The notes under the pieces are model-generated. The model was not told where the DNA came from and did no database searches. It worked only from the letters and a program-made list of their open reading frames with translations. Both the position numbers and the translations under genes were made by a program. From Ralstonia mannitolilytica (GTDB lineage Bacteria; Pseudomonadota; Gammaproteobacteria; Burkholderiales; Burkholderiaceae), in contig NZ_CAJPVG010000002.1 in assembly GCF_905397375.1 (NCBI RefSeq), positions 454,836 through 518,835 of the forward strand: a stretch of DNA of 64,000 nucleotides. The letters are read 5' to 3'. This document shows positions 34,429 through 43,339 of this stretch, in pieces (the stretch's first letter is position 1; the number at the start of each line of letters is the position of its first letter).

Positions 34429-35223
34429 TCAGCCCTGGCCGACGCTCTCCGGCACACCGGCGGTCACGTTGAAGCCGCAGTCGACGTAGGTGATCTCGCC
34501 CGTCACGCCGCTGGACAGATCGGAGAGCAGGAAAGCGGCCACGTTGCCGACTTCTTCAATGGTGACGTTGCGGCGCAGCGGTGCGACGTCTTCCATGTAC
34601 TTGAGCAGCTTGCCGAAATCCTTGATGCCAGACGCCGCGAGCGTCTTGATCGGGCCGGCCGAAATGCCGTTGGCGCGGATGCCCTTCGGCCCCAGAGAAT
34701 TGGCCAGATAGCGCACGCCGGCCTCCAGCGATGCCTTTGCCAGCCCCATCGTGTTGTAGTTCGGGACCACGCGCTCGGCGCCCAGGTAGGTCAGGGCGAG
34801 CAGAGACGCATTGGGCGACAGCATCGGCAGTGCGGCCTTGGCCAGCGCCGGAAAGCTGTACGCCGAGATGTCGTGCGCGATACGGAACGACTCACGCGAC
34901 AGGCCGTCGAGGAAGTCGCCGGCAATCGCTTCGCGCGGCGCAAAGCCGATCGAATGTACGAGGCCGTCAAAGTGGCCCCAGTGCTTGCCGAGGTCTTCGA
35001 ACACCTTGGCGATCTGCTCGTCGCTACCGACGTCGCAGTCGTACACCAGTTTGCTGCCGAACTCGTTGGCGAATTCGGTAATGCGGTCTTTGAAGCGCTC
35101 ACCGACGTAGGTGAAGGCCAGTTCGGCGCCTTCGCGCTTGCAGGCGTTGGCGATGCCGTAGGCGATCGAGCGGTTGGACAGAAGGCCGGTGATCAGAATG
35201 CGCTTGCCAGCGAGGAATCCCAT
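34429..35223 (-). CDS. fabI: Enoyl-[acyl-carrier-protein] reductase (NADH)
   Basis: The 264-residue short-chain reductase carries out the last reduction in fatty acid elongation. The NADH-binding N-terminus (ILITGLLSNRSIAYGIA) and the catalytic Y-x6-K in PNYNTMGLAKAS are typical of FabI. The ATG has a GGAGAAA ribosome-binding site; further upstream open sequence is not homologous. It is the target of triclosan in other bacteria. It is divergent from yejA. Confidence 0.96.
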   Translation of the reverse strand: MGFLAGKRILITGLLSNRSIAYGIANACKREGAELAFTYVGERFKDRITEFANEFGSKLVYDCDVGSDEQIAKVFEDLGKHWGHFDGLVHSIGFAPREAIAGDFLDGLSRESFRIAHDISAYSFPALAKAALPMLSPNASLLALTYLGAERVVPNYNTMGLAKASLEAGVRYLANSLGPKGIRANGISAGPIKTLAASGIKDFGKLLKYMEDVAPLRRNVTIEEVGNVAAFLLSDLSSGVTGEITYVDCGFNVTAGVPESVGQG

Positions 35224-35516
35224 GGTTTCTCCGTGCAGATGTGGGGCAACGTCGCGCCGATACGCCACGGCGGCATGGAGCGGGCGTGATTGCGGGCGCG
35301 ACGTGATTGGGTCGGCGCGATCATACCGGAAAGCTCCGTACCGCTGCGCTTTTGCGCGGTAGTGCATACGCTGTGCCCGCCTTGTCAATGCGGGACGATC
35401 CTGCCGGCCGATTTGACGGGATTGCCTCGGCAGGGCGTTAGAATCGTCCAAAACACTGTTTTACACACCGATCAATCGGATCAACGCATGCAAGGACAAC
35501 GGGGGCAAGGGGCGCA

Positions 35517-37391
35517 ATGAGCGTGCGCGCTGCGGCACACACACGATGGATGGCACTGGCTTGCCTGCTGGCGGCCACATGCGCGGCGCCAACCTGGGCG
35601 GCACACGGTTATGCGGAATACGGCGACCTGAAATATCCGGCCGGCTTTTCGAACTTCGCCTATCTGAATCCGAAGGCACCCATTGGCGGGATGCTGCTGC
35701 TGGGTAACCCCGACCGGCGCACGAGTTTTGACAAGTTCAATCCGTTCACGATCAAGGGGACGTCCGCGCCGGGCCTGAACCAGCTGGTGTTCGAAAGCCT
35801 GCTCATTTCAAGCTGGGACGAGACGGCCAGCGGCTATGGCCTGCTCGCCGACGACGTCAACGTCGCGCCGGACGAGCTGTCGGTGACGTTCCATCTCAAC
35901 CCGAAGGCGCGGTTCTCCAACGGCGACCCGGTACGCGCGTCCGACGTCAAGTACTCCTACGACATGTTGATGGGCAAGGGCGCGAGCCCCGCCTACCGCA
36001 GCATGACGGCCGACGTATCGAAGGTGACGGTCGTCGATGCCGCCACCATCCGCTATGAGTTCAAGCGCAAGAACAAGGAGCTGCCGCTCATCGTAGGCGG
36101 CTTGCCGGTGTTCTCGCCCAAATGGGGCAAGGGCAGCGGCAAGGCGGAGGACCCGGATGGCGGCAAGGATGTCCCGTTCGACAAGCTGACCTTCCAGGAC
36201 CCCATTGCAAGCGGGCCGTACGTGATCGAGCGATTCGATCCGTCGCGCGGCATCACATTCCGGCGCAACCCGAACTACTGGGGCCGCGACCTGAACGTAC
36301 GTCGCGGCTCGTTCAACTTCGAGCGCATCCAGTACAAGCTGTACAAGGACGAGACCGCCCGCCTCGAAGCGTTCAAGGCCGGTGAATACGACGCCATGGT
36401 CGAATACCGTGCCAAGAACTGGGCCAAGAGCTACGTCGGCGTGAAGTTCCGCAACGGCGAGCTGATCAAGAGCGAGTTCCCGCACCGCAATGGCGCCGGC
36501 ATGCAGGGGTTCGTGATGAACCTGCGTCGGCCGCTATTCCAGGATCTGCGGGTGCGCCAGGCGCTGGGGCTTGCGCTCGACTTCGAGTGGCTCAACCGGC
36601 AGCTGTTCTACGGCGCATATCGACGGCTGGACAGCTACTTCGCCAACAGCGAGCTCGCGGCCTCGGATTCGATCACGGGCATGCCCGGCAAGGGCGAGCT
36701 CGCACTGCTGGAACCGCTGCGCAGCAAGCTCGAACCCGAGGTGTTTGGCGTGCTCTCGCCGCCGCCCTCCACCGACCCCCCACGCTCATTGCGCGACAAC
36801 CTGCGCCAGGCGCGCCGCCTGCTGGCCCAGGCGGGCTGGACATATACCGACGGCGCGTTGCGCAACGCCAAGGGCGAGCCCTTCGTCTTCGAGATGCTGG
36901 ACGACGGTGGCGCCATGAGCCGCGTGATGGCAGCCTACGCGCGCAATCTCGAAAAGCTCGGCATCCAGGTCAACCAGCGCATGACCGACTTTGCCCTCTA
37001 CCAGAAGCGGCTCGAAGAGTTCGATTTCGACATGATCTCGCTGCGCTTTCCCGACTCACAGAGCCCGGGCAATGAGCTGAAGGACCGGTTCGGTTCCGCG
37101 GCGGCGGACGAGCAAGGCTCCGACAACGTGATCGGCCTCAAATCGCCGGCGGTGGATGCCTTGATCGACGACGTGCTGCGCGCACAGACTCGCGACGAAC
37201 TCGTCATCGCCTCGCGCGCGCTCGACCGTGTGCTGATGCATGGGTCTTATGTGATTCCGCACTGGTATTCGGCATCGCACCGCGTGGCCTACAACAAGAA
37301 CCTGATGTATCCGGAGCGCCTGCCGTACTACTACTCGGCGGAAACCTGGGTGCTGACGGCCTGGTGGCGCAAGCCGGAAGCCTCCCAATGA
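35517..37391 (+). CDS. yejA: Peptide ABC transporter substrate-binding protein (YejA-like)
   Basis: The 624-residue periplasmic protein has a signal peptide ending near PTWAAHG (about residue 29) and the SBP_bac_5 (cluster C) fold, with LGLALDFEWLNRQLFYGAY typical of the microcin C/oligopeptide YejA group. It would bind peptides for uptake by YejBEF. The RBS is AAGGGG. It is the first of four co-directional transporter genes. A TAGAAT at 35439 with TTGACG at 35413 may be the promoter, though the 20-nt spacing is long. Confidence 0.9.
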   Translation: MSVRAAAHTRWMALACLLAATCAAPTWAAHGYAEYGDLKYPAGFSNFAYLNPKAPIGGMLLLGNPDRRTSFDKFNPFTIKGTSAPGLNQLVFESLLISSWDETASGYGLLADDVNVAPDELSVTFHLNPKARFSNGDPVRASDVKYSYDMLMGKGASPAYRSMTADVSKVTVVDAATIRYEFKRKNKELPLIVGGLPVFSPKWGKGSGKAEDPDGGKDVPFDKLTFQDPIASGPYVIERFDPSRGITFRRNPNYWGRDLNVRRGSFNFERIQYKLYKDETARLEAFKAGEYDAMVEYRAKNWAKSYVGVKFRNGELIKSEFPHRNGAGMQGFVMNLRRPLFQDLRVRQALGLALDFEWLNRQLFYGAYRRLDSYFANSELAASDSITGMPGKGELALLEPLRSKLEPEVFGVLSPPPSTDPPRSLRDNLRQARRLLAQAGWTYTDGALRNAKGEPFVFEMLDDGGAMSRVMAAYARNLEKLGIQVNQRMTDFALYQKRLEEFDFDMISLRFPDSQSPGNELKDRFGSAAADEQGSDNVIGLKSPAVDALIDDVLRAQTRDELVIASRALDRVLMHGSYVIPHWYSASHRVAYNKNLMYPERLPYYYSAETWVLTAWWRKPEASQ

Positions 37392-37407
37392 CCGCATCGG
37401 TGACGCC

Positions 37408-38460
37408 ATGTTTGCCTACCTGATCAAACGGCTGCTGCTTTTGATCCCGACGTTGATCGGGGTGATCACGCTCACATTCGTGGTGATCCAGTTCGTGCCC
37501 GGCGGCCCCGTCGAGCAGATGATGATGGAGATGAAAGCGCGCGGCGGCGGCAGCGAGGCCAGCGGCGGCGGCGCGTTCGATTATCGCGGCCGGCGTGGCG
37601 TGGACGCCGAGAAGATCAAGGAAATCCGGGCGCTGTACGGCTTCGACAAGAGCCCCGTGGAGCGTTACTTCCTGATGCTCGGGCGCTTTGCGCGATTCGA
37701 CCTGGGCGAGAGCTACTTCCAGCACCGCAGCGTGTGGGAGTTGATCAAATCCAAGCTGCCGGTATCGATATCGATCGGCCTGTGGACCTTCTTTCTCACC
37801 TACCTGATCGCGGTGCCGCTCGGCATTGCGAAGGCGGTCCGGGCGGGCAGCCGGTTTGACCTCGTGACCAGCATCGTCGTGCTGGTCGGCTATGCCATCC
37901 CCGGGTTCGTGCTCGGTGTGCTGCTGCTGGTGCTGTTTGGCGGCGGCACGTTCTTCCAGTGGTTTCCGATCCGCGGCATCACGTCCGACAACTGGGATCA
38001 GCTGAGCCTGCTCGGCAAGGTGACGGACTACCTGTGGCACATCGCGCTGCCGGTGACGGCGTCGGTAGTGGGCAGCTTTGCCGTCATCACCATGCTGACG
38101 AAGAACGCATTTCTCGAAGAGATCCGCAAGCAGTACGTGCTGACGGCGCGCAGCAAGGGCCTGTCGGAGCGGCGTGTGCTGTGGAAGCACATTTTCCGCA
38201 ACGCACTGCTGCCGTTGGTGACCGGGTTTCCGACCGCGTTCATCGGCGCGTTCTTCACGGGGTCGCTGCTGATCGAACAGCTGTTCTCGCTCGACGGTAT
38301 GGGCTTGTTGTCGTACGAGGCCGTGGTCCGGCGCGACTATCCGGTGGTGCTCGGCACGCTGTACCTGTTTACGCTGATCGGGCTGGCAGCGCGGTTGATC
38401 TCGGACGTTTGCTACGTGCTTGTCGATCCGCGCATCCATTTCGGCTCGGTGGGGCGCTAG
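37408..38460 (+). CDS. yejB: Peptide ABC transporter permease YejB
   Basis: The 350-residue inner-membrane permease has the BPD_transp_1 fold. The N-terminal MFAYLIKRLLLLIPTLIGVITLTFVVIQF is followed by a periplasmic loop with a short G/S-rich insert, then five more membrane segments. The EAA-type loop is RSKGLSERRVLWKHIFRNALLPL. It pairs with YejE to form the channel. It begins 16 nt after yejA. Confidence 0.92.
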   Translation: MFAYLIKRLLLLIPTLIGVITLTFVVIQFVPGGPVEQMMMEMKARGGGSEASGGGAFDYRGRRGVDAEKIKEIRALYGFDKSPVERYFLMLGRFARFDLGESYFQHRSVWELIKSKLPVSISIGLWTFFLTYLIAVPLGIAKAVRAGSRFDLVTSIVVLVGYAIPGFVLGVLLLVLFGGGTFFQWFPIRGITSDNWDQLSLLGKVTDYLWHIALPVTASVVGSFAVITMLTKNAFLEEIRKQYVLTARSKGLSERRVLWKHIFRNALLPLVTGFPTAFIGAFFTGSLLIEQLFSLDGMGLLSYEAVVRRDYPVVLGTLYLFTLIGLAARLISDVCYVLVDPRIHFGSVGR

Positions 38461-38474
38461 GCGGACAGAGCATC

Positions 38475-39599
38475 ATGACCCAGTATTCGCGTACCTCCGC
38501 ACATCCGTCCAACGTCGCCGCGCCGCATGCGGTGCGCCATTCGCCGTCGCCGCTCAAGCGTGCATGGCGGCGCTTCAAGCAGCATCGGCTGGGCTACTGG
38601 AGCCTCGTCATCTTTGTCGTGCTCTTCGTGCTCAGCCTGGCGGCCGAGGCCATTTCGAATGACCGGCCGCTGGTCGTGCGGTACCACGGCAAGTGGTACT
38701 TCCCGATCGTGAAGACGTACCCCGAAACGGCGTTCGGCGGAGATTTCCCCACGCCCACGGATTACCTCGATCCTTACATCCGCGAGAAGTTCAAGGAGCC
38801 CGGCAGCTTCGCGATCTATCCGCCCAATCCGTATTCGTACGAGACGCTGAACTACTTCTCGAAGGAGCCCAATCCGGCGCCGCCGTCGGCCGAAAACTGG
38901 CTCGGCACCGATGACCGGGGGCGCGACGTGTTTGCGCGGCTGCTCTATGGCTTTCGCGTCTCGGTGCTGTTCGGGCTGGCGCTCACGCTGCTCGGGGTGC
39001 TGATCGGCACGCTCACCGGCGCCCTCATGGGCTTTTTCGGTGGGCGCTTCGATCTGGTGTCGCAACGTCTGATCGAGATCTGGAGCTCGATGCCAGAGCT
39101 GTACCTCTTGATCATCTTCGCGTCGATCTTCACACCGAGCCTCGGCCTGCTGATCATCCTGCTGTCGTTGTTCGGCTGGATGAGCTTGTCGGACTACGTG
39201 CGCGCCGAGTTCTATCGCAACCGCTCGCTGGACTATGTGAAGGCGGCGCGGGCCATGGGCCTGTCCAACTGGCAGATCATGTGGCGCCACATCATGCCCA
39301 ACAGCCTCACGCCGGTGATCACCTTTCTGCCGTTCCGCATGAGCGCGGCCATCCTCGCCCTCACGAGCCTTGATTTTCTCGGCCTGGGCGTGCCACCGTC
39401 GACGCCGAGCCTCGGCGAACTGCTCGCCCAAGGCAAGGCCAACCTCGATGCGTGGTGGATCTCGCTGTCGACCTTCGTGGTGCTCGTGCTAACCCTCGTG
39501 CTGCTGACGTTCATGGGCGACGCGCTGCGCGATGCGTTCGACACGCGCCTGTCATTCGCGCACCTGCGTGCGCGCCAAAAGCCGGCGGGGGTGAAATGA
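38475..39599 (+). CDS. yejE: Peptide ABC transporter permease YejE
   Basis: The 374-residue permease has an OppC-type N-terminal segment (FKQHRLGYWSLVIFVVLFVLS), a periplasmic domain of about 100 residues ending in the conserved NWLGTDDRGRDVFARLLYG, and the EAA loop KAARAMGLSNWQIMWRHIMPN. It begins 14 nt after yejB. Its stop overlaps the yejF start by ATGA. Confidence 0.92.
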   Translation: MTQYSRTSAHPSNVAAPHAVRHSPSPLKRAWRRFKQHRLGYWSLVIFVVLFVLSLAAEAISNDRPLVVRYHGKWYFPIVKTYPETAFGGDFPTPTDYLDPYIREKFKEPGSFAIYPPNPYSYETLNYFSKEPNPAPPSAENWLGTDDRGRDVFARLLYGFRVSVLFGLALTLLGVLIGTLTGALMGFFGGRFDLVSQRLIEIWSSMPELYLLIIFASIFTPSLGLLIILLSLFGWMSLSDYVRAEFYRNRSLDYVKAARAMGLSNWQIMWRHIMPNSLTPVITFLPFRMSAAILALTSLDFLGLGVPPSTPSLGELLAQGKANLDAWWISLSTFVVLVLTLVLLTFMGDALRDAFDTRLSFAHLRARQKPAGVK

Positions 39600-41251
39600 G
39601 CCGCGTTGATCTGCGCTCCCCCGCGCCGCGGTACGACGGCCCGCTGCTGCGGCTGGACGATCTGTGCGTGCGCTTCGAATCCGAGCACGGCGAGACGACT
39701 GAGGCCGTCAAGCACGTTTCGCTCGACCTGCAGGCGGGCGAGCGGTTTGCCTTGGTTGGGGAATCCGGCTCGGGCAAGTCCGTTACCGCCCTGTCGATCA
39801 TGCGGCTGCTGGCCGATGCGCACTACAGCGGGCGCATCCTGTTCGAGGGTCGAGACCTGCTCGCCGCCAGCGAGCGCGAGATGCGCGGCCTGCGCGGCGC
39901 CGACGTCGCCATGGTCTTCCAGGAGCCCATGACGGCGCTCAACCCCCTGTACACGATCGGCAACCAGATCGTCGAAACGCTGGAACTGCACGAAGGCCTG
40001 GACAAGCGCGCTGCCAAGGCCCGCGCGATTGCGCTGCTCGAGCGCACCGGGATTACCGAGGCGCCACGCCGCTTCGACGCGTTTCCGCACCAGCTCTCGG
40101 GCGGGCAGCGCCAGCGCGCGATGATCGCCATGGCGCTGGCATGCTCGCCCAAGCTGCTGCTGGCCGACGAACCGACCACCGCGCTGGACGTCACTGTGCG
40201 CATGCAGATCCTGCAATTGCTGCGCGAACTGCAAGCCGAGTTCGGCATGGCGATCATGCTGATCACGCACGACCTCAACATGGTGCGCGCCTTTGCCGAG
40301 CGCGTCGGGGTGATGGAGCGCGGCGTGCTCGTCGAGAGCGGCAATACGGCCGACGTGTTCAGCGCGCCCCAGCATCCCTACACGGTGCGCCTGCTCGAGA
40401 GCCGCCCGCAACGCGACGTGCTGCCCCTGGTGCCGCTTGCCCCGGTCCTGCTCGAAGCCGACAGGCTCACGGTCACGTACGAACGCCATCGACCGGGCTT
40501 TGCCGGGTGGTTCCGCTCCGACCCATTTACCGCGGTCGATGCGGTGTCGCTGCAGCTGCGCGAAGGCGAGACGCTTGGCATCGTGGGCGAATCCGGCTCG
40601 GGCAAGACCACGCTTGCCCAGACGCTGCTCGGGCTGCAGGCGCCGAAGGGCGGCGATCTGCGTTTCCTCGGCAACTCGGTGCTGCGCATTTCGCGCGATG
40701 AACGCCGCGCCGTCCGTGCACGCATGCAGGTCGTGTTCCAGGATCCGTATGGCTCGCTGTCGCCGCGCATGACGATCGAGGAGATCGTGGGGGAGGGCCT
40801 CGCGCTGCATCAGCCGCATATCAACGCCGCCGACCGTCGGCATCGCGTGATCGAAGCCCTGCGGGAAGTCGGCCTGGACCGCACGGCGCTCGGGCGGTAT
40901 CCACACGAATTCTCGGGCGGCCAGCGCCAGCGCATTGCTATCGCGCGTGTGCTGATCCTCAAGCCGCAGGTACTGGTGCTCGATGAGCCGACTTCCGCAC
41001 TCGATGTCTCCATCCAGCAGCAGGTGCTTTCGCTGCTGTCCGCCCTTCAGAAAAAGTACAACTTGTCGTATCTCTTCATCAGCCATGACCTGGCCGTGAT
41101 CCGGGCGATGTCACATCGCGTGATCGTGATGAAGGACGGAAAAGTGGTCGAAGAGGGCGACACGGAGGCGGTTCTGGCGTCACCTTCGCATCCGTATACC
41201 TGCAAACTCATGGCCGCCGCGTCACTCATTCCTGCTCGGGATAACCCGTAA
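39596..41251 (+). CDS. yejF: Peptide ABC transporter ATP-binding protein YejF
   Basis: The 551-residue protein is a fusion of two ABC ATPases. Each half has a Walker A (GESGSGKSV and GESGSGKTT), a signature (LSGGQRQRAM and FSGGQRQRIA) and a Walker B (LLLADEPTTALDV and LVLDEPTSALDV). Each half ends in the HPYT oligopeptide-binding-type motif. It powers YejB/YejE. The RBS GGGGGTG is directly before the ATG. Confidence 0.93.
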   Translation: MSRVDLRSPAPRYDGPLLRLDDLCVRFESEHGETTEAVKHVSLDLQAGERFALVGESGSGKSVTALSIMRLLADAHYSGRILFEGRDLLAASEREMRGLRGADVAMVFQEPMTALNPLYTIGNQIVETLELHEGLDKRAAKARAIALLERTGITEAPRRFDAFPHQLSGGQRQRAMIAMALACSPKLLLADEPTTALDVTVRMQILQLLRELQAEFGMAIMLITHDLNMVRAFAERVGVMERGVLVESGNTADVFSAPQHPYTVRLLESRPQRDVLPLVPLAPVLLEADRLTVTYERHRPGFAGWFRSDPFTAVDAVSLQLREGETLGIVGESGSGKTTLAQTLLGLQAPKGGDLRFLGNSVLRISRDERRAVRARMQVVFQDPYGSLSPRMTIEEIVGEGLALHQPHINAADRRHRVIEALREVGLDRTALGRYPHEFSGGQRQRIAIARVLILKPQVLVLDEPTSALDVSIQQQVLSLLSALQKKYNLSYLFISHDLAVIRAMSHRVIVMKDGKVVEEGDTEAVLASPSHPYTCKLMAAASLIPARDNP

Positions 41252-41291
41252 GGACGGCCGTCCGCTCCCAAAAGCGGTGCAGTTTTGGGGC
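41252..41291 (+). repeat. Two dyads after yejF
   Basis: A perfect 12-base palindrome GGACGGCCGTCC (41252-41263) begins right at the yejF stop. It is followed by a hairpin CCCAAAA/TTTTGGG (41267-41273 with 41283-41289). There is no T-tract, so neither is a standard intrinsic terminator. Confidence 0.5.
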
Positions 41292-41371
41292 GTCCTATTT
41301 GTAAGAATGCGCATCGAAAGTCATGTGTAAGTACCTGATTCGTCTATGGATTCAGGGAAATTTGTAACGAC

Positions 41372-41402
41372 CTTTGACAAGTCAAAGTGTCACTTTTATC
41401 AT
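41372..41402 (+). promoter_or_regulatory. Strong sigma70 promoter with overlapping operator-like dyad
   Basis: TTGACA (41374-41379) and TATCAT (41397-41402) are exactly 17 nt apart, one of the best promoters in the window. The -35 is embedded in a perfect inverted repeat CTTTGAC-AA-GTCAAAG (41372-41387), placed where a repressor would block RNA polymerase. The leader to the ATG would be about 85 nt. Confidence 0.8.
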
Positions 41403-41493
41403 CCTGCGAGATTGTTTTTAACAGGATTCGGACTGTTCTCATTTCGGTTGGCGTATGTGTGGCCGACCATAACGAGTTTCCGAGGGAGAACCA

Positions 41494-42138
41494 ATGCAGC
41501 ACTTCGTACTTCATTCCATGGCGCGCCTGGCGGTAGGGGTTGTGATCGGCTGCGGCGTGATCGTGTCGAATGCAGTACAGGCTGATACGGTCTTCAAGGA
41601 CACGGAAGTTCACGCCGACGCCAAGTCCGATGCCAAGCCCGGCCTCATCTCCAACGTGATGAGCAAAACCGGCGACGTCGTCATGAACGCGCTGGGCATG
41701 ATCGGCCTGCGTTATCGCTTCGGCGGCAACACGCCTGAATCGGGCCTCGACTGCAGCGGCTTTGTCCGCTACGTCTTCAACGACACCTTCGGTTTCCTGC
41801 TGCCACGCCGCGCTGTTGAGATGAGCCGCGTCGGCACCAGTGTCGACATGGCCGAGTTGCGCCCCGGCGATCTGGTGTTCTTCAACACCATGCGCCACAC
41901 CTTCTCGCACGTCGGCATCTACATCGGTGACAACAAGTTCGTGCATGCGCCGTCCACCGGCAGCAAGATCCGCGTTGATGACATGACGGCCTCGTACTGG
42001 GTGACGCGCTACAACGGTGCGCGCCGTATCGATGGCAACGCGAGCTCCATCAAGGATGGTGCGGACAACTTTGTCGAGCAGCTCAAGCGCATCGATCCGA
42101 ACGCCGCTGGCAAGCCGCTGGCCATGTACGGTGGCTGA
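41494..42138 (+). CDS. Secreted C40 (NlpC/P60) peptidoglycan hydrolase
   Basis: The 214-residue protein has a signal peptide ending near VQA (residue 30) and an NlpC/P60 domain with the catalytic triad C87 (GLDCSGFVRYVF), H139 (FSHVGIYIG) and H151 (FVHAPS). Such enzymes cut peptide stems of murein, typically the D-Glu-mDAP bond. The RBS is GAGGGAG. It stands alone between a strong promoter and a terminator, downstream of the peptide importer genes. Confidence 0.92.
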   Translation: MQHFVLHSMARLAVGVVIGCGVIVSNAVQADTVFKDTEVHADAKSDAKPGLISNVMSKTGDVVMNALGMIGLRYRFGGNTPESGLDCSGFVRYVFNDTFGFLLPRRAVEMSRVGTSVDMAELRPGDLVFFNTMRHTFSHVGIYIGDNKFVHAPSTGSKIRVDDMTASYWVTRYNGARRIDGNASSIKDGADNFVEQLKRIDPNAAGKPLAMYGG

Positions 42139-42155
42139 TCTGGCACGTGTCGAAG

Positions 42156-42183
42156 AAAAAAGACCGCCGAGGCGGTCTTTTTT
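42156..42183. terminator. Bidirectional intrinsic terminator
   Basis: AAAAAGACCGCC and GGCGGTCTTTTT form a perfect stem around GA. It serves the C40 peptidase gene (+) and could also end the convergent patatin gene (-). Confidence 0.92.
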
Positions 42184-42203
42184 GTTGCCCGCCGCGGGTG
42201 GGC

Positions 42204-43160
42204 TCAATGCGGCGACGACGGAGAGGCCGCGGTCGTCTGCGTGAGGTGCAGCTTTTCGCGCAGCAGCGGCATGGCGGCCTGCGCGGCTTGCTCGCCCGCG
42301 AGGATGGCCTCGTTGCGTGCGGCAAAGTCGCTGCCTTTCACGAACGGCAGCGATGGAGTGATCACCACATCCGCCTGTGCGAGTTCGGCCTTGTTGATGC
42401 TCTGGCCCATGATGGCGGTGGTCTGCAGCAGCATGCTGGCCTGGCCGGATACAGCCTGGCTGGACGGGTCCGCCGAGATGTTCACCGCAATCACGAACGT
42501 TGCGCCCATCTGCTTGACGTACGTCACGGGCACCGGGGCGACGAGCCCGCCGTCCACGTATTGCCGTCCGCCGATGGTCACGGGCTGAAACACGCCCGGG
42601 ATGCTGCACGACGCGCGTACGGCCTGGCCGGTATTGCCGCGCCGAAAGAGGATCGGTTTGCCGCTGGCCAGATCCGTCGCAACGATGCCCAGCGGCGTGC
42701 GCATCTGTTCGATGGCCTTCTGCTTGACCAGGCGGTTGACGTACTTCTCCAGCGCTTCTCCCTTGAGCCATCCGCCGAAGCGGGTGCCGAACGGCAGCGC
42801 CCAGTCGGCGATCAGGGCCTCGTCCATCTTGAGCGCCATGCGGTTCATCTCAAGCCCCGACATGCCCGACGCATAGAGCGCCGCGACCACGCTGCCGGCG
42901 CTGGTGCCGGTCACAAAATCGATCTGGATGCCCTGCGCTTCGAGCATCTTGATGACGCCGATGTGCGCGAAACCGCGCGCGGCGCCGCCTCCCAGAGCCA
43001 GCCCGATGCGTACGGGCAGGGTGGCCGGTTGTGCCGTGGGCGGCAGCACGGCCGTCGGCGGTGTGACCGGTGTTTCGGTCTTGCCCGAGGAAAAGCCGGT
43101 GACGGTGCACGCGGACAGCATGGAGGCGCCGGTGGCGCCCAGGAATAAGCGGCGTTGCAT
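42204..43160 (-). CDS. Patatin-like phospholipase lipoprotein
   Basis: The 318-residue protein has a lipoprotein signal with LSAC (C18). The start QRRLFLG also resembles a twin-arginine motif, so Tat export is possible. The patatin domain shows the glycine-rich oxyanion hole LALGGGAARGFAH, the serine elbow GTSAG (S87) and the catalytic Asp in DGG (D203). It probably acts as a phospholipase or lysophospholipase at the cell envelope. It is divergent from gltX. Confidence 0.9.
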   Translation of the reverse strand: MQRRLFLGATGASMLSACTVTGFSSGKTETPVTPPTAVLPPTAQPATLPVRIGLALGGGAARGFAHIGVIKMLEAQGIQIDFVTGTSAGSVVAALYASGMSGLEMNRMALKMDEALIADWALPFGTRFGGWLKGEALEKYVNRLVKQKAIEQMRTPLGIVATDLASGKPILFRRGNTGQAVRASCSIPGVFQPVTIGGRQYVDGGLVAPVPVTYVKQMGATFVIAVNISADPSSQAVSGQASMLLQTTAIMGQSINKAELAQADVVITPSLPFVKGSDFAARNEAILAGEQAAQAAMPLLREKLHLTQTTAASPSSPH

Positions 43161-43273
43161 GGGGACGGTCAGGGCGGTGAGAGATCGGCGCAGTCGCGTC
43201 AGGGGCGCTGCAGCCGGCCGCCATTGTGCCAAAGTTCGGCGGCGGGCCGGGCAGCTGCGCGGGGCGCGGTTGC

Positions 43274-43279
43274 TATAAT
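43274..43279 (+). promoter_or_regulatory. Putative -10 box for gltX
   Basis: A perfect TATAAT lies 60 nt before the gltX ATG. The expected -35 position has a poor match. Confidence 0.55.
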
Positions 43280-43339
43280 TTCCGTTTTACAGGGCCGCCT
43301 GTCATCCGACTGCGTGGCCCTCTTCGTTCAGCCATTCCT

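Noticed and set aside
35488..35520. Ten-codon frame (MQGQRGQGAQ) overlapping the yejA ATG
   Set aside because: It is very short and contains the yejA ribosome-binding site; it is probably chance.
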